In this document: positions 1 through 8,830 of the stretch, one piece after another
How the letters are laid out: every line of letters starts with the position of its first letter
Numbering within the stretch: the first letter of the stretch is position 1
Assembly: GCA_947497495.1 (NCBI GenBank)
Contig: CANMGT010000001.1
Span: forward strand, 186,001-250,000
Reading direction: 5' to 3'
DNA from: an uncultured Lentibacter sp.
GTDB taxonomy: Bacteria > Pseudomonadota > Alphaproteobacteria > Rhodobacterales > Rhodobacteraceae
DNA: 64,000 nucleotides
Notes under the pieces: model-generated
Databases searched by the model: none
What the model was told of the DNA's origin: nothing
What the model saw: only the letters and a program-made list of their open reading frames with translations
Program-made: the position numbers and the translations under genes

Positions 1-1520
1 ACGTAGCAGCCATAGGCAATCGGCGGCACGATCGAACTGTAAACAGCATAATAAAGCACGAACATATGCGCTGCGAGCGGCAGCACTCCAGCCTTGATAA
101 TGGCAGGCGCAATCATGATCGCGATGATGAGGTAAGCAGGCAGCGTCGGCAGGCCCATCCCCAAGATGAGCGCGCCGAACATCGCCAGCATCAGCGCGAT
201 CACAAGATAGCCCTCCCCCCAGCCCGAGATCGACGTGGCAAACCTGATAGCCACACCTGTCTCGTTGACCACGGCCAGCACGATGCCGATAACAGCAACC
301 GCCAGCATGATCTGCGCAGCGGAAATTCCGCCTTCAACGAGTGCATCCCAAATGCGCGATGGCTCACGGCGGAAATCAGGGTTCAGCACAAACCCCGTCA
401 CGAGCGCAGTCACCACGCCAACAAGCCCCGCCGTTGCTGGCGACTTGCCTGCCAGAAAAGCCAACATCAGCGTTACAATCGGCAAGACAACCAGCAGTGA
501 GTTCAGCCAGTCGCGTGCCGTTATAACTGGCAGTTCTTCCGGTGGTAGCGGCTTGATATCAAGCCGGATCGCCTCTGCGTAGACCTGCGCAAACAGCCCG
601 ATGTATTTGAACAAAGCCGGCAAAGCCGCCGCCGCAATAACTATCGCGAATGGCATGCCAACCAAGTCAGCCATCACAAATACAGCCGCCGCCATGATCG
701 GCGGTGTTAACTGCCCGCCCGAACTTGCAGCTGTCTCAACGGCCCCCGCGAAGTTTGCCGAAAAGCCCTGCCGCTTGATCATCGGGATGGTGAACACGCC
801 CGTGCCCGCGATATTGGCAGCAACCGAGCCTGACATCATGCCAAACACAGCGCTCGCCACGATCGCAGCATGCGCCGCGCCGCCGCGAATACGCCCCGTT
901 AAGGCGGTGGAAATGTGAATAAGGCTCTCGCCCGCCCCTGTCCGCTCGAGCACCGCGCCGAAGATCAGAAAGATCAGCACATTGTCAGCCACAAGGCCTG
1001 TCGTGCGCCCGAAGACGCCATCAAACGAATACCAAACGATCTGCATGAAGTCGCCGATGCTGGTTCCGAAATGCTCGAAGATTCCGGGCAGGTAAGGCCC
1101 GGCAAACCCGAATGCCACAAAGCAAAGCGCCATGATTACCAGTGAAAAGCCCCAAGCCCGCGCGTTCAGCAAAAGAATAGCCGCAAGCCCCATAAGCCCC
1201 GCCGCGATATTCATTGAGTTGGGAATATAGAACCCTGTCCAAAGCTCGGCCTTGACGCGGTAAAACCAGACAGCGGAGACGATGAAGGCGCCAACCAACG
1301 CCGCATCAAGCAGCCAGCCTAGCCAGGGCGCTTTCGCAAATGCCCCAAGCTTTGCTGCAGGTTGCGTCATCAGCACAATCGCAAGACTAAACCCGATAAC
1401 GCCAAACCGCGCCGTCACCTCATCAAGCGTGAAAAACGCGATCACACCGATCACAATGATCGACAGCAAGCCCGCAAGCAAACGCCCGGTTTGCACGACA
1501 GGTTGAGCGGCAAAACTCAC
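1..1520 (-). CDS. TRAP transporter fused permease (DctQM-like), partial
   Basis: Inner-membrane permease of a tripartite ATP-independent periplasmic transporter, probably of the fused 4TM/12TM type that works with a TAXI-type solute-binding protein; substrate unknown. About 506 residues are in the window and the C-terminus runs off the left edge. The reading frame is open from a GTG at 1518-1520 to base 1 and is almost wholly hydrophobic, with many helices and the small-residue turns typical of DctM-like subunits (GMGLPTLPAYLI, QLTPPIMAAAVFVMAD, PPIAYG near the edge). The GTG overlaps the stop of the upstream MarR gene by 4 bp, so both are likely co-transcribed and translationally coupled, which suggests the MarR protein controls uptake of this substrate. 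No binding-protein gene is visible here; it may lie beyond the edge. Confidence 0.88.
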   Translation of the reverse strand, partial: MSFAAQPVVQTGRLLAGLLSIIVIGVIAFFTLDEVTARFGVIGFSLAIVLMTQPAAKLGAFAKAPWLGWLLDAALVGAFIVSAVWFYRVKAELWTGFYIPNSMNIAAGLMGLAAILLLNARAWGFSLVIMALCFVAFGFAGPYLPGIFEHFGTSIGDFMQIVWYSFDGVFGRTTGLVADNVLIFLIFGAVLERTGAGESLIHISTALTGRIRGGAAHAAIVASAVFGMMSGSVAANIAGTGVFTIPMIKRQGFSANFAGAVETAASSGGQLTPPIMAAAVFVMADLVGMPFAIVIAAAALPALFKYIGLFAQVYAEAIRLDIKPLPPEELPVITARDWLNSLLVVLPIVTLMLAFLAGKSPATAGLVGVVTALVTGFVLNPDFRREPSRIWDALVEGGISAAQIMLAVAVIGIVLAVVNETGVAIRFATSISGWGEGYLVIALMLAMFGALILGMGLPTLPAYLIIAIMIAPAIIKAGVLPLAAHMFVLYYAVYSSIVPPIAYGCY

Positions 1521-2020
1521 GGTTCAACGCCTTCTTCAGCTGCGCGCACAATAGCGTGGTCTGTCAACTTGCCCAACAAGCGCAGGAACTCGCGGCATTC
1601 TTCAGCCGTGAAGCAGCTTGCAACAGCTTCGTTTCTCCGACTGGCCTCAGCCAGAATATGGTCATGCAATATGCGCCCCTCAGTGCTCAACTCAAGGCGC
1701 AAGGCGCGTTTGTCACTCTCCGCTTCTTGCGTCTGCAAAAAGCCGCGCTCACTGAGGCTTCTGACGATCCGGCTCATCTGGCCCTTGTCCATGATCAGCT
1801 GGCGACGAACGTCAGAATGCGTGGGTCTGTCGCCCGAATGCGTGAGCCCGATGACGCGCCATTCGTTGAGCGTAATGCCGAAACGTGCAACAAAGTTCAT
1901 AGCGCCAAGCCTGTCATTGATCAGGTTGAACTGAGCGACGCGAAACGAAAGCGCATCTTCGATAACGGCGATTGGCGGATGAATCTTGAGCGTCACAGCG
2001 TCTTGATGAGTCGTCTTCAT
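1517..2020 (-). CDS. MarR family transcriptional regulator
   Basis: Winged-helix DNA-binding repressor or activator of the MarR family, 167 residues. The middle of the protein carries the helix-turn-helix and wing (DVRRQLIMDKGQMSRIVRSL followed by a basic wing, ESDKRALRLELSTEGR), flanked by dimerisation helices. The ATG at 2018-2020 is chosen because AAGGGGG lies just upstream of it; an upstream in-frame start at 2068 lacks such a site. The gene overlaps the following TRAP permease gene by 4 bp. Inverted TTGAC/GTCAA half-sites at 2052-2078 lie in its own promoter and suggest autoregulation. The ligand is unknown and may be the substrate of the transporter (inference). Confidence 0.9.
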   Translation of the reverse strand: MKTTHQDAVTLKIHPPIAVIEDALSFRVAQFNLINDRLGAMNFVARFGITLNEWRVIGLTHSGDRPTHSDVRRQLIMDKGQMSRIVRSLSERGFLQTQEAESDKRALRLELSTEGRILHDHILAEASRRNEAVASCFTAEECREFLRLLGKLTDHAIVRAAEEGVEP

Positions 2021-2051
2021 AAGGCCCCCTTTTCCCAAGCCTTGGCCTTTC

Positions 2052-2078
2052 GTTGATAAAGTCAACAATTATTTTGAC
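2052..2078. promoter_or_regulatory. Candidate MarR operator
   Basis: GTTGA-taaag-TCAAC at 2052-2066 is a perfect 5-bp inverted repeat. Its right GTCAA half also pairs with TTGAC at 2074-2078. The cluster is AT-rich and lies 30-60 bp upstream of the MarR start, the usual place for an autoregulatory operator. The functional assignment is inference. Confidence 0.45.
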
Positions 2079-2141
2079 AAAGTGTCGCACCCACGTCGCT
2101 CTTGCCAGCCAAAGGGAGGCGCGCGAAAGCCCTGTAAAGCC

Positions 2142-2532
2142 TACGAAATCCTGACAGGCGGAGACATCATCACGCTTGAGACTAAACGCCCTCGCGCCAC
2201 AGCTATGGCTCTCAAAAACGGACGCATTCTGGCGCTTGACGCCAACAGCAAATCGAAGCACTCGCTGGCGCGGATACCCCCAGACAGGCCTTGCGGGCAT
2301 GCTCACCCGTGCAGATGTGACAGGCAAGCACGCAGGCCACGTCGCCAAGTCGCAGGCCATCACGCTTGAGCAAGCCCTGCCATTGTTCACAATAAGCGGC
2401 GCACGCAGTTTGGGCGAATGGGCTGACTTTATCACGCTTGAGCGCCCGCAATCAGAAATGTCTCCGGAAGAGATAGGAGCCATTCAGCCGCTTGAAACCC
2501 GCTGGAAAGGCCGCATCGTCTTTAGTGCTTAA
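2142..2532 (+). pseudogene. Remnant of an amidohydrolase-3 (YtcJ-like) gene
   Basis: Two fragments of a metal-dependent amidohydrolase remain in different frames. 2142-2249 encodes the typical N-terminal start (ILTGGDIITLETKRPRATAM, then ALKNGRILAL). From about 2260, in the +1-shifted frame, comes a typical C-terminal end (AITLEQALPLFTISGARSLGE, then WADFITLER, ending in ETRWKGRIVF). Intact family members have roughly 540 residues, so about 400 residues are missing between the fragments. A further short gap lies between ARSLGE and WADF, where the family normally has a stretch like DRIGSIEPGK. No product with activity is expected. The last bases overlap the end of the convergent DUF2855 gene. 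Confidence 0.75.
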
Positions 2533-3595
2533 GCACGATCACATGCCCGTCTTTCGGGCGTGCCTTGCCTGTGGCCAGGGCCTCGTAAACTGGCAAGGCT
2601 GAAGCCAGCCCGTCGTGGAACTTCAGCTCCATCCAGCTGTCAGCATCCGCGGCCAAACGCTTCCACGCCTCCGTGATCTTGCGCTCGATCACACCAGCGC
2701 CCCACTCTTCGCGCCGCTTGGCTATCTGTGAAGGCGCGAAGAAGAACTTGGGTGCAGCCCCTGGCATATTTGCGGGCTGGGCGAACTTGTCCCAATGGCT
2801 GGTGCCGACGGCTGCGGAATGTTTCACATTGTCCGCCAGATGCGTGTGGAGGCGTAGCTTTACATCCGCGTTGCCCGCCATGTCGACATAGACACTCGGC
2901 ACGTCCTCCAACTGCTCGACCTCGTCATAAGCCAACACCGTGTCACAAGCCCCAAGCCCTTCAACAAAGCCCTTGTTGCCCGCCGACGTCAGCCCGACAA
3001 TCCTGTAGGGCCTCGCTTCAGGCTCAGCGAGATACTTGCACAGGCCCAGCCCCGTCTTAGAGGACGCGCTGCCAATGATAATCTGCTCGGCTCCGAACCA
3101 TGTATTGTCATCCAGCCAGTCAAACAACAGATATGACGTGGCCAGTAGCGGCTGCAGCAATGCGCGCAACCCGTCGCTGCTCAACTCTCCCGCTCTCACT
3201 TCGGCGTAGCGATTGTAGACAGCCGGAAGCTCGGCGCGGTGCGCGGCCTTGTCTTCAATCATCCCGCCCGCTTCCCGTGCAGGCTGCATGACAAATTGCT
3301 CGGCCATCGGGAAAAACCCGTAGAGCCGCGCTCCAACGCCCAGCGCCTCGCTATTACTTTCGGCAACTTTCGCAGTGCCCCAAACGGGTACAATGCCCTG
3401 CCCCTCAACGCCCGTCGGAAAGAACGACCAGTAGCCAATCACAAATCCGGTTGCTGCGTAAGTGACGTTGTTTGCCGTCAGCGCAAAGCTCTCAAGCTCC
3501 AACCGCACCTCACCTGCTTGCAAAGGCGTGTTTGCAACCTCGTCCAGTTTTGCTGTGGGAATCTGGGCCTGATCAACCAAAATACGCTGTGTCAT
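2522..3595 (-). CDS. DUF2855 family protein
   Basis: 357-residue protein recognised as a DUF2855 member, a family of unknown function related in layout to medium-chain dehydrogenase/reductases. The N-terminal part (residues 1-150) resembles a GroES-like fold (LELESFALTANNVTYAATG) and the middle has a Rossmann-like stretch (IIIGSASSKTGLGLCKYL), but zinc-binding residues of alcohol dehydrogenases are not evident. The ATG at 3593-3595 has GGAGG 7 bp upstream; reading further upstream in frame runs into the tRNA-Leu gene, so longer starts are artefacts. It stands alone downstream of tRNA-Leu. Substrate unknown. Confidence 0.85.
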   Translation of the reverse strand: MTQRILVDQAQIPTAKLDEVANTPLQAGEVRLELESFALTANNVTYAATGFVIGYWSFFPTGVEGQGIVPVWGTAKVAESNSEALGVGARLYGFFPMAEQFVMQPAREAGGMIEDKAAHRAELPAVYNRYAEVRAGELSSDGLRALLQPLLATSYLLFDWLDDNTWFGAEQIIIGSASSKTGLGLCKYLAEPEARPYRIVGLTSAGNKGFVEGLGACDTVLAYDEVEQLEDVPSVYVDMAGNADVKLRLHTHLADNVKHSAAVGTSHWDKFAQPANMPGAAPKFFFAPSQIAKRREEWGAGVIERKITEAWKRLAADADSWMELKFHDGLASALPVYEALATGKARPKDGHVIVLKH

Positions 3596-3684
3596 CTTCG
3601 CTCCTCCGCAATGCCTCCTGGCAGTATGGCTCGAAACATCCGCCAAAAGCAGTGGGCAATTTTGAGAACGTTGCGTAGGTTCGC

Positions 3685-3771
3685 TGGTACCCGCGGCCGG
3701 ATTCGAACCGGCACGGCCTGTTCGGCCTAGAGATTTTAAGTCTCCTGTGTCTACCATTCCACCACGCGGGC
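3685..3771 (-). tRNA. tRNA-Leu (anticodon TAA)
   Basis: An 87-nt cloverleaf is readable on the minus strand. The acceptor arm GCCCGCG pairs with CGCGGGT (one G-T pair), followed by discriminator A and an encoded CCA. The anticodon loop is CTTAAAA, with TAA at 3738-3736. A variable arm of class II type (CTAGGCC, loop, GGCC) and a T arm with GGTTCGAATCC are present. It reads UUA and UUG leucine codons. Confidence 0.97.
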
Positions 3772-3867
3772 CAGCGCCCTTTTGCTAGCGGCTTGGCCCT
3801 CGGAAAACAATCCGCTTTTGTGCGCGGCACAGGTTAATACAGGATAATTCAGCATGGAAAATTCGAT

Positions 3868-4218
3868 ATGACAGTCAAACGGATCTCTGCAAACCTCAAC
3901 GCACCCTCCATTCCCGCCCTTAAGGCCTTCTACCAAGACTTGTTCGGGCTTGATGTGCTGATGGATTTGGGCTGGATCACTACGCTCGGCACGGCCACAA
4001 GCATGCCTGTTCAACTAAGCCTTGCAACAACGGGCGGCGAAGGCACGCCTGTGCCAGAACTCTCGATCGAAGTTGACAACCTCGACGAGCTTCATGCGCA
4101 CGCCATCGAGCTCGGGCATGACATCCTCTATGGACCAGAAGATGAAAGCTGGGGCGTGCGCCGCTTCATGCTGCATGACCCTGCCGACAACCTCGTCAAT
4201 GTGCTGCAGCACCTTTGA
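3868..4218 (+). CDS. VOC / glyoxalase-like domain protein
   Basis: 116-residue single-domain protein of the vicinal oxygen chelate superfamily. It has the usual paired beta-alpha-beta-beta-beta modules: an N-terminal module with ALKAFYQDLFGLDVLMDLGW and a C-terminal module with ELSIEVDNLDELHAHAIELG, ending in the family-like FMLHDPADNLVNVL. The start region (TVKRISANL) fits the first strand. Members include glyoxalases, bleomycin-type resistance proteins and dioxygenases; the reaction here cannot be told. The gene converges on the TPR gene with a 2-bp gap. Confidence 0.85.
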   Translation: MTVKRISANLNAPSIPALKAFYQDLFGLDVLMDLGWITTLGTATSMPVQLSLATTGGEGTPVPELSIEVDNLDELHAHAIELGHDILYGPEDESWGVRRFMLHDPADNLVNVLQHL

Positions 4219-4220
4219 GC

Positions 4221-4778
4221 TTAAAGCTCGTCTTGCTGCCCTTTCTGGGCGGGGTCAGCAAGCATTCCGCGTTCCGGAAGCCAGGGGTTCAGGCCAACAG
4301 CAACCCGCAAGTCGGCCTGCGCTGCTGTCACGTCGCCAAGGCTGATATGGGCCATAGCACGACCAGTGATCGCCCCGATGTGGGTTGGCGACAGCTCGAT
4401 TGCGCGGTTCAGGTCAACCAAGGCAGCTTGATAGTCCTGACGAATGAAATTCACGAAAGCCCGTTGGTTATAGCCCTCTGCGTAGTTCGGGCAATAACTC
4501 ACCAGCCGGTTGAAGTCTTCAAGCGCGCCGCCAAGGTCAAAGCCGGCACGGCGCTGCATGCCGCGATCAAGGATTTCTTGCGCAGGCTCATCGGGCGCAT
4601 CGGCCCAGAGTTCCCACATTTCGTTGGTGATCAGCCGCGCAGCCATTTCGCTCGGGGCCTCGCGCACAGCCTCGATCAGCTCCGCATGGCGCACAGAATG
4701 GTCGGGTGCCGCGGGGCAGGTTTCGGCCCACGCGGGAGCCCCTATCAACAAAGTCGCAATCAAAATCCGCATGGCCAT
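4221..4778 (-). CDS. Exported TPR repeat protein
   Basis: 185-residue protein with an N-terminal signal peptide (residues 1-18, cleavage likely after APAWA). Tetratricopeptide repeats at about residues 72-150 are shown by QRRAGFDLGGALEDFNRLVSY, YNQRAFVNFIRQDYQAALVDL and RAMAHISLGDVTAAQADLRV. It probably acts as a periplasmic protein-interaction scaffold. A second start at 4772 is equally possible, and neither has a strong ribosome site. The gene follows putR on the same strand after 24 bp and may share its transcript. The partner is unknown. Confidence 0.85.
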   Translation of the reverse strand: MAMRILIATLLIGAPAWAETCPAAPDHSVRHAELIEAVREAPSEMAARLITNEMWELWADAPDEPAQEILDRGMQRRAGFDLGGALEDFNRLVSYCPNYAEGYNQRAFVNFIRQDYQAALVDLNRAIELSPTHIGAITGRAMAHISLGDVTAAQADLRVAVGLNPWLPERGMLADPAQKGQQDEL

Positions 4779-4802
4779 AACATGCCACAGACTGCGCAGC
4801 CG

Positions 4803-5303
4803 TCAAATAACGTCTGCGAGAGTGGTCTCTTTCACGGCTTGCATCGCGACATATGTCGAGGTCGACGCTACATGCGGCAGTGTCGAAATATGCTCGCCCA
4901 ACACGCGGCGGTAGTCGTTCATGTCCTGGGTTCTGATCTTGAGCAGATAGTCAAAGTTTGCTGCCATCAGATGTACTTGCTCTATCTGCGGTGTCTTCAT
5001 CACGGCCGCGTTAAACTCGGCCAGCGCTTTTTCTCGCGTGTCTGACAAGCGCACCTCAACAAAGGCGACATGATCAAGCCCGAGGCGGATCGGATCAAAC
5101 AGCGCCTTATAACCGGTAATCACACCGCTATCCTCAAGTCGGCGAAGCCGCGCTTGGGTGGGCGATTTTGACAAGCCAATGCGCCCCGCCAGCTCCGTAA
5201 TCGAGATCCGCCCCTCTCCCGCCAGTACCGAGAGAATCTTGCGGTCAAATGCGTCCAGGTCAACCTGCCCAGAACGGCTTTCATTTACCTGTTTTTCAGC
5301 CAT
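4803..5303 (-). CDS. putR: Lrp/AsnC family regulator, probable PutR
   Basis: 166-residue Lrp/AsnC regulator. An N-terminal winged helix-turn-helix at about residues 16-65 (ISITELAGRIGLSKSPTQAR) is followed by a RAM/AsnC ligand-binding domain (VEVRLSDTREKALAEF, MAANFDYLLKIR). It is divergent from putA with 80 bp between starts. This arrangement is typical of alphaproteobacteria, where PutR activates putA in response to proline, so the assignment rests on family plus context. Confidence 0.92.
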   Translation of the reverse strand: MAEKQVNESRSGQVDLDAFDRKILSVLAGEGRISITELAGRIGLSKSPTQARLRRLEDSGVITGYKALFDPIRLGLDHVAFVEVRLSDTREKALAEFNAAVMKTPQIEQVHLMAANFDYLLKIRTQDMNDYRRVLGEHISTLPHVASTSTYVAMQAVKETTLADVI

Positions 5304-5383
5304 TAGTGCTAGCCCTTACGCCACTGTCAGGAGAACTTCCCGCAAATATGCAGATAGACTACCCGAATATCAGGGAGAAATCT

Positions 5384-8300
5384 ATGCCTCAGTCACCGTT
5401 GCGCACCGCGATCAGCAAAAACACCTATGCCGATGAGGCACAGACGCTTGAAAAGCTTGTCGCCCAAGCGGGCCTCAGCCCTGATGACAGAGCAGCCATA
5501 AGTGCCCGCGCTGCCGAATTGGTCACAGCCATTCGCAACCACTCTGATCCAGGGATGATGGAAGTCTTCCTCGCTGAATATGGCCTCTCGACAGATGAAG
5601 GCATCGCGCTGATGTGCCTCGCAGAAGCCCTGCTGCGGGTGCCCGACGCCGACACGATTGATGCGCTGATCGAAGACAAGATCGCTCAGTCTGACTGGGC
5701 CGCGCATATGGGCGCGTCAACTTCGCCGCTCGTCAATGCCTCGACATGGGCGCTCATGCTCACAGGCAAGGTGCTCGAAGAAAACGAACCCGGCGTTCTC
5801 GGGACGCTGCGGGGCGCCGTCAAACGCTTGGGCGAGCCTGTCATCCGCACCGCCGTCAGCCGCGCGATGAAGGAAATGGGCCGCCAGTTTGTTCTGGGGG
5901 AAAACATCGTCTCGGCAATGGAGCGCGCCTCCAAGATGGAAGCCAAGGGCTACACCTACTCCTACGACATGCTCGGCGAAGCCGCCCGCACAGAGGGCGA
6001 CGCAAAGCGCTATCACCTCGCCTATAGCCGCGCCATCACTGCCATCGCACAGGCCTGCACCTCGGAGGACATCCGCGAGAACCCCGGCATTTCCGTCAAA
6101 CTTTCAGCACTACATCCGCGCTACGAAGTCGCCCAGCGCGCCCGCGTAAAGGACGAGCTGGCTCCGCGGCTGCGTTCACTCGCCCTGCTCGCCAAATCAG
6201 CAGGTATGGGCCTCAATGTCGATGCCGAAGAAAGTGACCGCCTCGCACTCTCGATGGACGTGATCGAGGAAGTTCTCTCCGAACCTGCGCTGGCGGGCTG
6301 GGAGGGCTTCGGCGTCGTCGTGCAAGCCTATGGTCAGCGCGCAGGCGATACGCTCGACTTGCTGCACGCCTTGGCCGAAAAATACGACCGTCGCATCATG
6401 GTGCGGTTGGTGAAAGGTGCTTACTGGGACACCGAAGTGAAGCGCGCGCAGGTTGAAGGCCTCGCTGGCTTTCCGGTGTTCACAGCTAAGCCTGCAACCG
6501 ACGTCAGCTACATCGCCAATGCGAGAAAGCTGCTTGGCATGACGGGGCGCATCTACCCGCAGTTTGCTACGCACAACGCCCATACCGTCGCCGCCATTCT
6601 CAACATGGCGCGCGACATGGAAACACCGAAGGCTGCCTACGAGTTCCAACGCCTTCACGGCATGGGCGAGGCTCTGCACAACATCGTGCTGCAAGCCGAA
6701 GCCACCCATTGCCGCGTTTACGCTCCCGTCGGCGCGCACCGCGACTTGCTCGCCTATCTGGTGCGCCGCCTGCTGGAAAACGGCGCAAACTCAAGCTTCG
6801 TCAACCAGATCGTTGATGAAGATGTGACGCCAGAAGAGGTCGCCGCTTGCCCGTTTGACGCTTTGGCCGAGGTCACAACCGCGCTCACACAAGGGCCAGA
6901 CCTGTTCCAGCCCGAGCGCCCCAACTCGAAGGGCTTTGACTTGACGCACGAGCCGACGCTTGCGCGCATCGAGAAGGCCCGCAAACCCTTCCTCTCCCAC
7001 ACGTGGAAGGCCGCGCCGCTTCTCGCGGGCAGGGCCAAAGCCAGCAAAGCACTTGCGGTGCAAAACCCCGCCGTGCCCTCTGACACGCCGGGCACAGTCG
7101 CTTTCACCAGCGCCGAAGATGTAAAGACAGCCCTCAGCAATGCCACGCCTTGGAATGCCTCGCCCGCCGAGCGCGCAAAAGCCTTGAGCAAAACAGCCGA
7201 TCTTTATGAAAAACACTTCGGCGAATTCTTTGCACTGCTCGCCCGTGAAGCGGGCAAATCGCAGCCCGACGCCGTTGCCGAACTGCGCGAAGCTGTCGAC
7301 TTTCTGCGCTACTACGCCGCCAATGCGCCCGAAACGGCCCCTGCTGGCGTCTTCACCTGCATCTCGCCGTGGAACTTTCCTCTGGCCATTTTCACCGGCC
7401 AGATCGCGGCGGCTTTGGCGGCGGGCAACGCTGTCCTCGCCAAACCTGCCGAGCAAACGGGCCTCATCGCCCACCGCGCGGTTGAGCTGATGCACGAGGC
7501 AGGTGTTCCCAAAACTGCGGTGCAACTTTTGCCCGGTGCGGGCAACGTTGGCGCAGCGCTGACATCTGATGCGCGCGTAAACGGCGTGGCCTTCACAGGT
7601 TCGACAGATACCGCGCTGCTCATCCGCAAAAGCATGGCCCAACACCTTGCCCCCGGCGCACCTTTGCTTGCCGAGACAGGCGGCCTCAACGCGATGATCG
7701 TCGACAGCACAGCGCTTCCCGAACAGGCGATCCAGGCCATCGTTGAAAGCGCCTTCCAGTCGGCGGGTCAGCGCTGCTCGGCCCTGCGCTGCCTCTATGT
7801 GCAGGAAGACATTGTCGAGCCGTTCACAAAAATGCTCAAAGGCGCGATGGACGAGTTGGCGATGGGCGACCCGTGGTTGCTCTCCACAGATTGCGGGCCG
7901 GTGATCGACGAAGAGGCGCGCGCAGGTATCGCCGCACATATCGATACAGCCCGCTCGCAAGGCCGCCTGATGCACGAGTTGCGCACGCCCAACTCCGGCA
8001 CATTCATCGCCCCGACGCTTATCAAGGTTGACGGGATCGCCGACATGAAGCGCGAGGTTTTCGGCCCCGTGCTGCACCTCGCGACATTCAAATCAAGCGA
8101 GCTGGACGCGGTGATCGACGCGATCAACGCCACAGGTTACGGCCTCACCTTCGGGCTGCAAACCCGCATTGATGACCGCGTGCAGCATGTGGCCGAGCGC
8201 ATCCATGCGGGCAACATCTACGTCAACCGCAACCAGATCGGCGCGATCGTGGGCAGCCAGCCTTTCGGCGGTGAAGGCCTCTCCGGAACAGGCCCGAAAG

Positions 8301-8818
8301 CGGGCGGGCCAAACTACCTGCCGCGCTTTGCAGCCCCCGAAGCGCGCACTGCGGCGGGCACTTGGGCCGCAGCAATGCAGGCCAGTGAGTTGCAGCAGAT
8401 GCTAAACTCCAACCAAGCAGGCGGCAGCAGACAATCGCTGTCATTGCCCGGCCCGACAGGCGAGTCAAACGTGCTCACGGTTTTTGCCCGCGCACCGCTA
8501 ATTTGCCTTGGCCCAACCGCCGAGGCGGCAGCCGAGCAGGCGCTCCTAGTGCGCTCTCTAGGCGGCACCGCTGTAGAAGCCAACGGCTCTCTGCCTGCTG
8601 AGGCACTGGAAACCCTGGAAGGCTTCTCTGGCGTCCTCTTTTGGGGCGACACAACAGAGGCACGCGCCTATGACACCGCGCTGGCCAGCCGTACAGGCGC
8701 AATCATTCCGCTGATCACAGGAACGCCCGACATGGCCCGCGTAATGGGCGAGCGCCACGTTTGCGTCGACACCACAGCCTCGGGCGGCAACGCAGAATTG
8801 CTTGCAGGCCAAAGCTAA
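5384..8818 (+). CDS. putA: Bifunctional proline dehydrogenase / L-glutamate-gamma-semialdehyde dehydrogenase
   Basis: 1144-residue PutA, which oxidises proline to glutamate in two steps, first with FAD and then with NAD+. The proline dehydrogenase barrel occupies about residues 80-450 (RLVKGAYWDTEVKRAQ beginning at R341; YPQFATHN; EFQRLHGMGE). The aldehyde dehydrogenase domain occupies about 520-1000, with catalytic Glu764 in LAETGGLN and Cys798 in SAGQRCSALR. A C-terminal extension of about 150 residues, common in this type of PutA, follows. There is no N-terminal ribbon-helix-helix DNA-binding domain, consistent with control by the separate divergent Lrp-type gene. The ATG at 5384 has GGGAG 7-8 bp upstream; longer in-frame starts run into putR. 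Confidence 0.98.
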   Translation: MPQSPLRTAISKNTYADEAQTLEKLVAQAGLSPDDRAAISARAAELVTAIRNHSDPGMMEVFLAEYGLSTDEGIALMCLAEALLRVPDADTIDALIEDKIAQSDWAAHMGASTSPLVNASTWALMLTGKVLEENEPGVLGTLRGAVKRLGEPVIRTAVSRAMKEMGRQFVLGENIVSAMERASKMEAKGYTYSYDMLGEAARTEGDAKRYHLAYSRAITAIAQACTSEDIRENPGISVKLSALHPRYEVAQRARVKDELAPRLRSLALLAKSAGMGLNVDAEESDRLALSMDVIEEVLSEPALAGWEGFGVVVQAYGQRAGDTLDLLHALAEKYDRRIMVRLVKGAYWDTEVKRAQVEGLAGFPVFTAKPATDVSYIANARKLLGMTGRIYPQFATHNAHTVAAILNMARDMETPKAAYEFQRLHGMGEALHNIVLQAEATHCRVYAPVGAHRDLLAYLVRRLLENGANSSFVNQIVDEDVTPEEVAACPFDALAEVTTALTQGPDLFQPERPNSKGFDLTHEPTLARIEKARKPFLSHTWKAAPLLAGRAKASKALAVQNPAVPSDTPGTVAFTSAEDVKTALSNATPWNASPAERAKALSKTADLYEKHFGEFFALLAREAGKSQPDAVAELREAVDFLRYYAANAPETAPAGVFTCISPWNFPLAIFTGQIAAALAAGNAVLAKPAEQTGLIAHRAVELMHEAGVPKTAVQLLPGAGNVGAALTSDARVNGVAFTGSTDTALLIRKSMAQHLAPGAPLLAETGGLNAMIVDSTALPEQAIQAIVESAFQSAGQRCSALRCLYVQEDIVEPFTKMLKGAMDELAMGDPWLLSTDCGPVIDEEARAGIAAHIDTARSQGRLMHELRTPNSGTFIAPTLIKVDGIADMKREVFGPVLHLATFKSSELDAVIDAINATGYGLTFGLQTRIDDRVQHVAERIHAGNIYVNRNQIGAIVGSQPFGGEGLSGTGPKAGGPNYLPRFAAPEARTAAGTWAAAMQASELQQMLNSNQAGGSRQSLSLPGPTGESNVLTVFARAPLICLGPTAEAAAEQALLVRSLGGTAVEANGSLPAEALETLEGFSGVLFWGDTTEARAYDTALASRTGAIIPLITGTPDMARVMGERHVCVDTTASGGNAELLAGQS

Positions 8819-8830
8819 GCTTCCCAGCTT

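Noticed and set aside
3685..3771. tRNA-Leu as an integration site for a mobile element
   Set aside because: No integrase gene, no second copy of the tRNA 3' end and no shift in gene content next to it.
3573..3830. Open frames running through the tRNA-Leu gene into DUF2855
   Set aside because: The frames read through the tRNA cloverleaf and have no family sequence there; the good ribosome site at 3596-3606 gives the true DUF2855 start.
6791..8077. 428-codon minus-strand open frame opposite putA
   Set aside because: Composition is typical of an antisense shadow (Gly, Arg, Cys and His rich) and putA is unmistakable on the plus strand.
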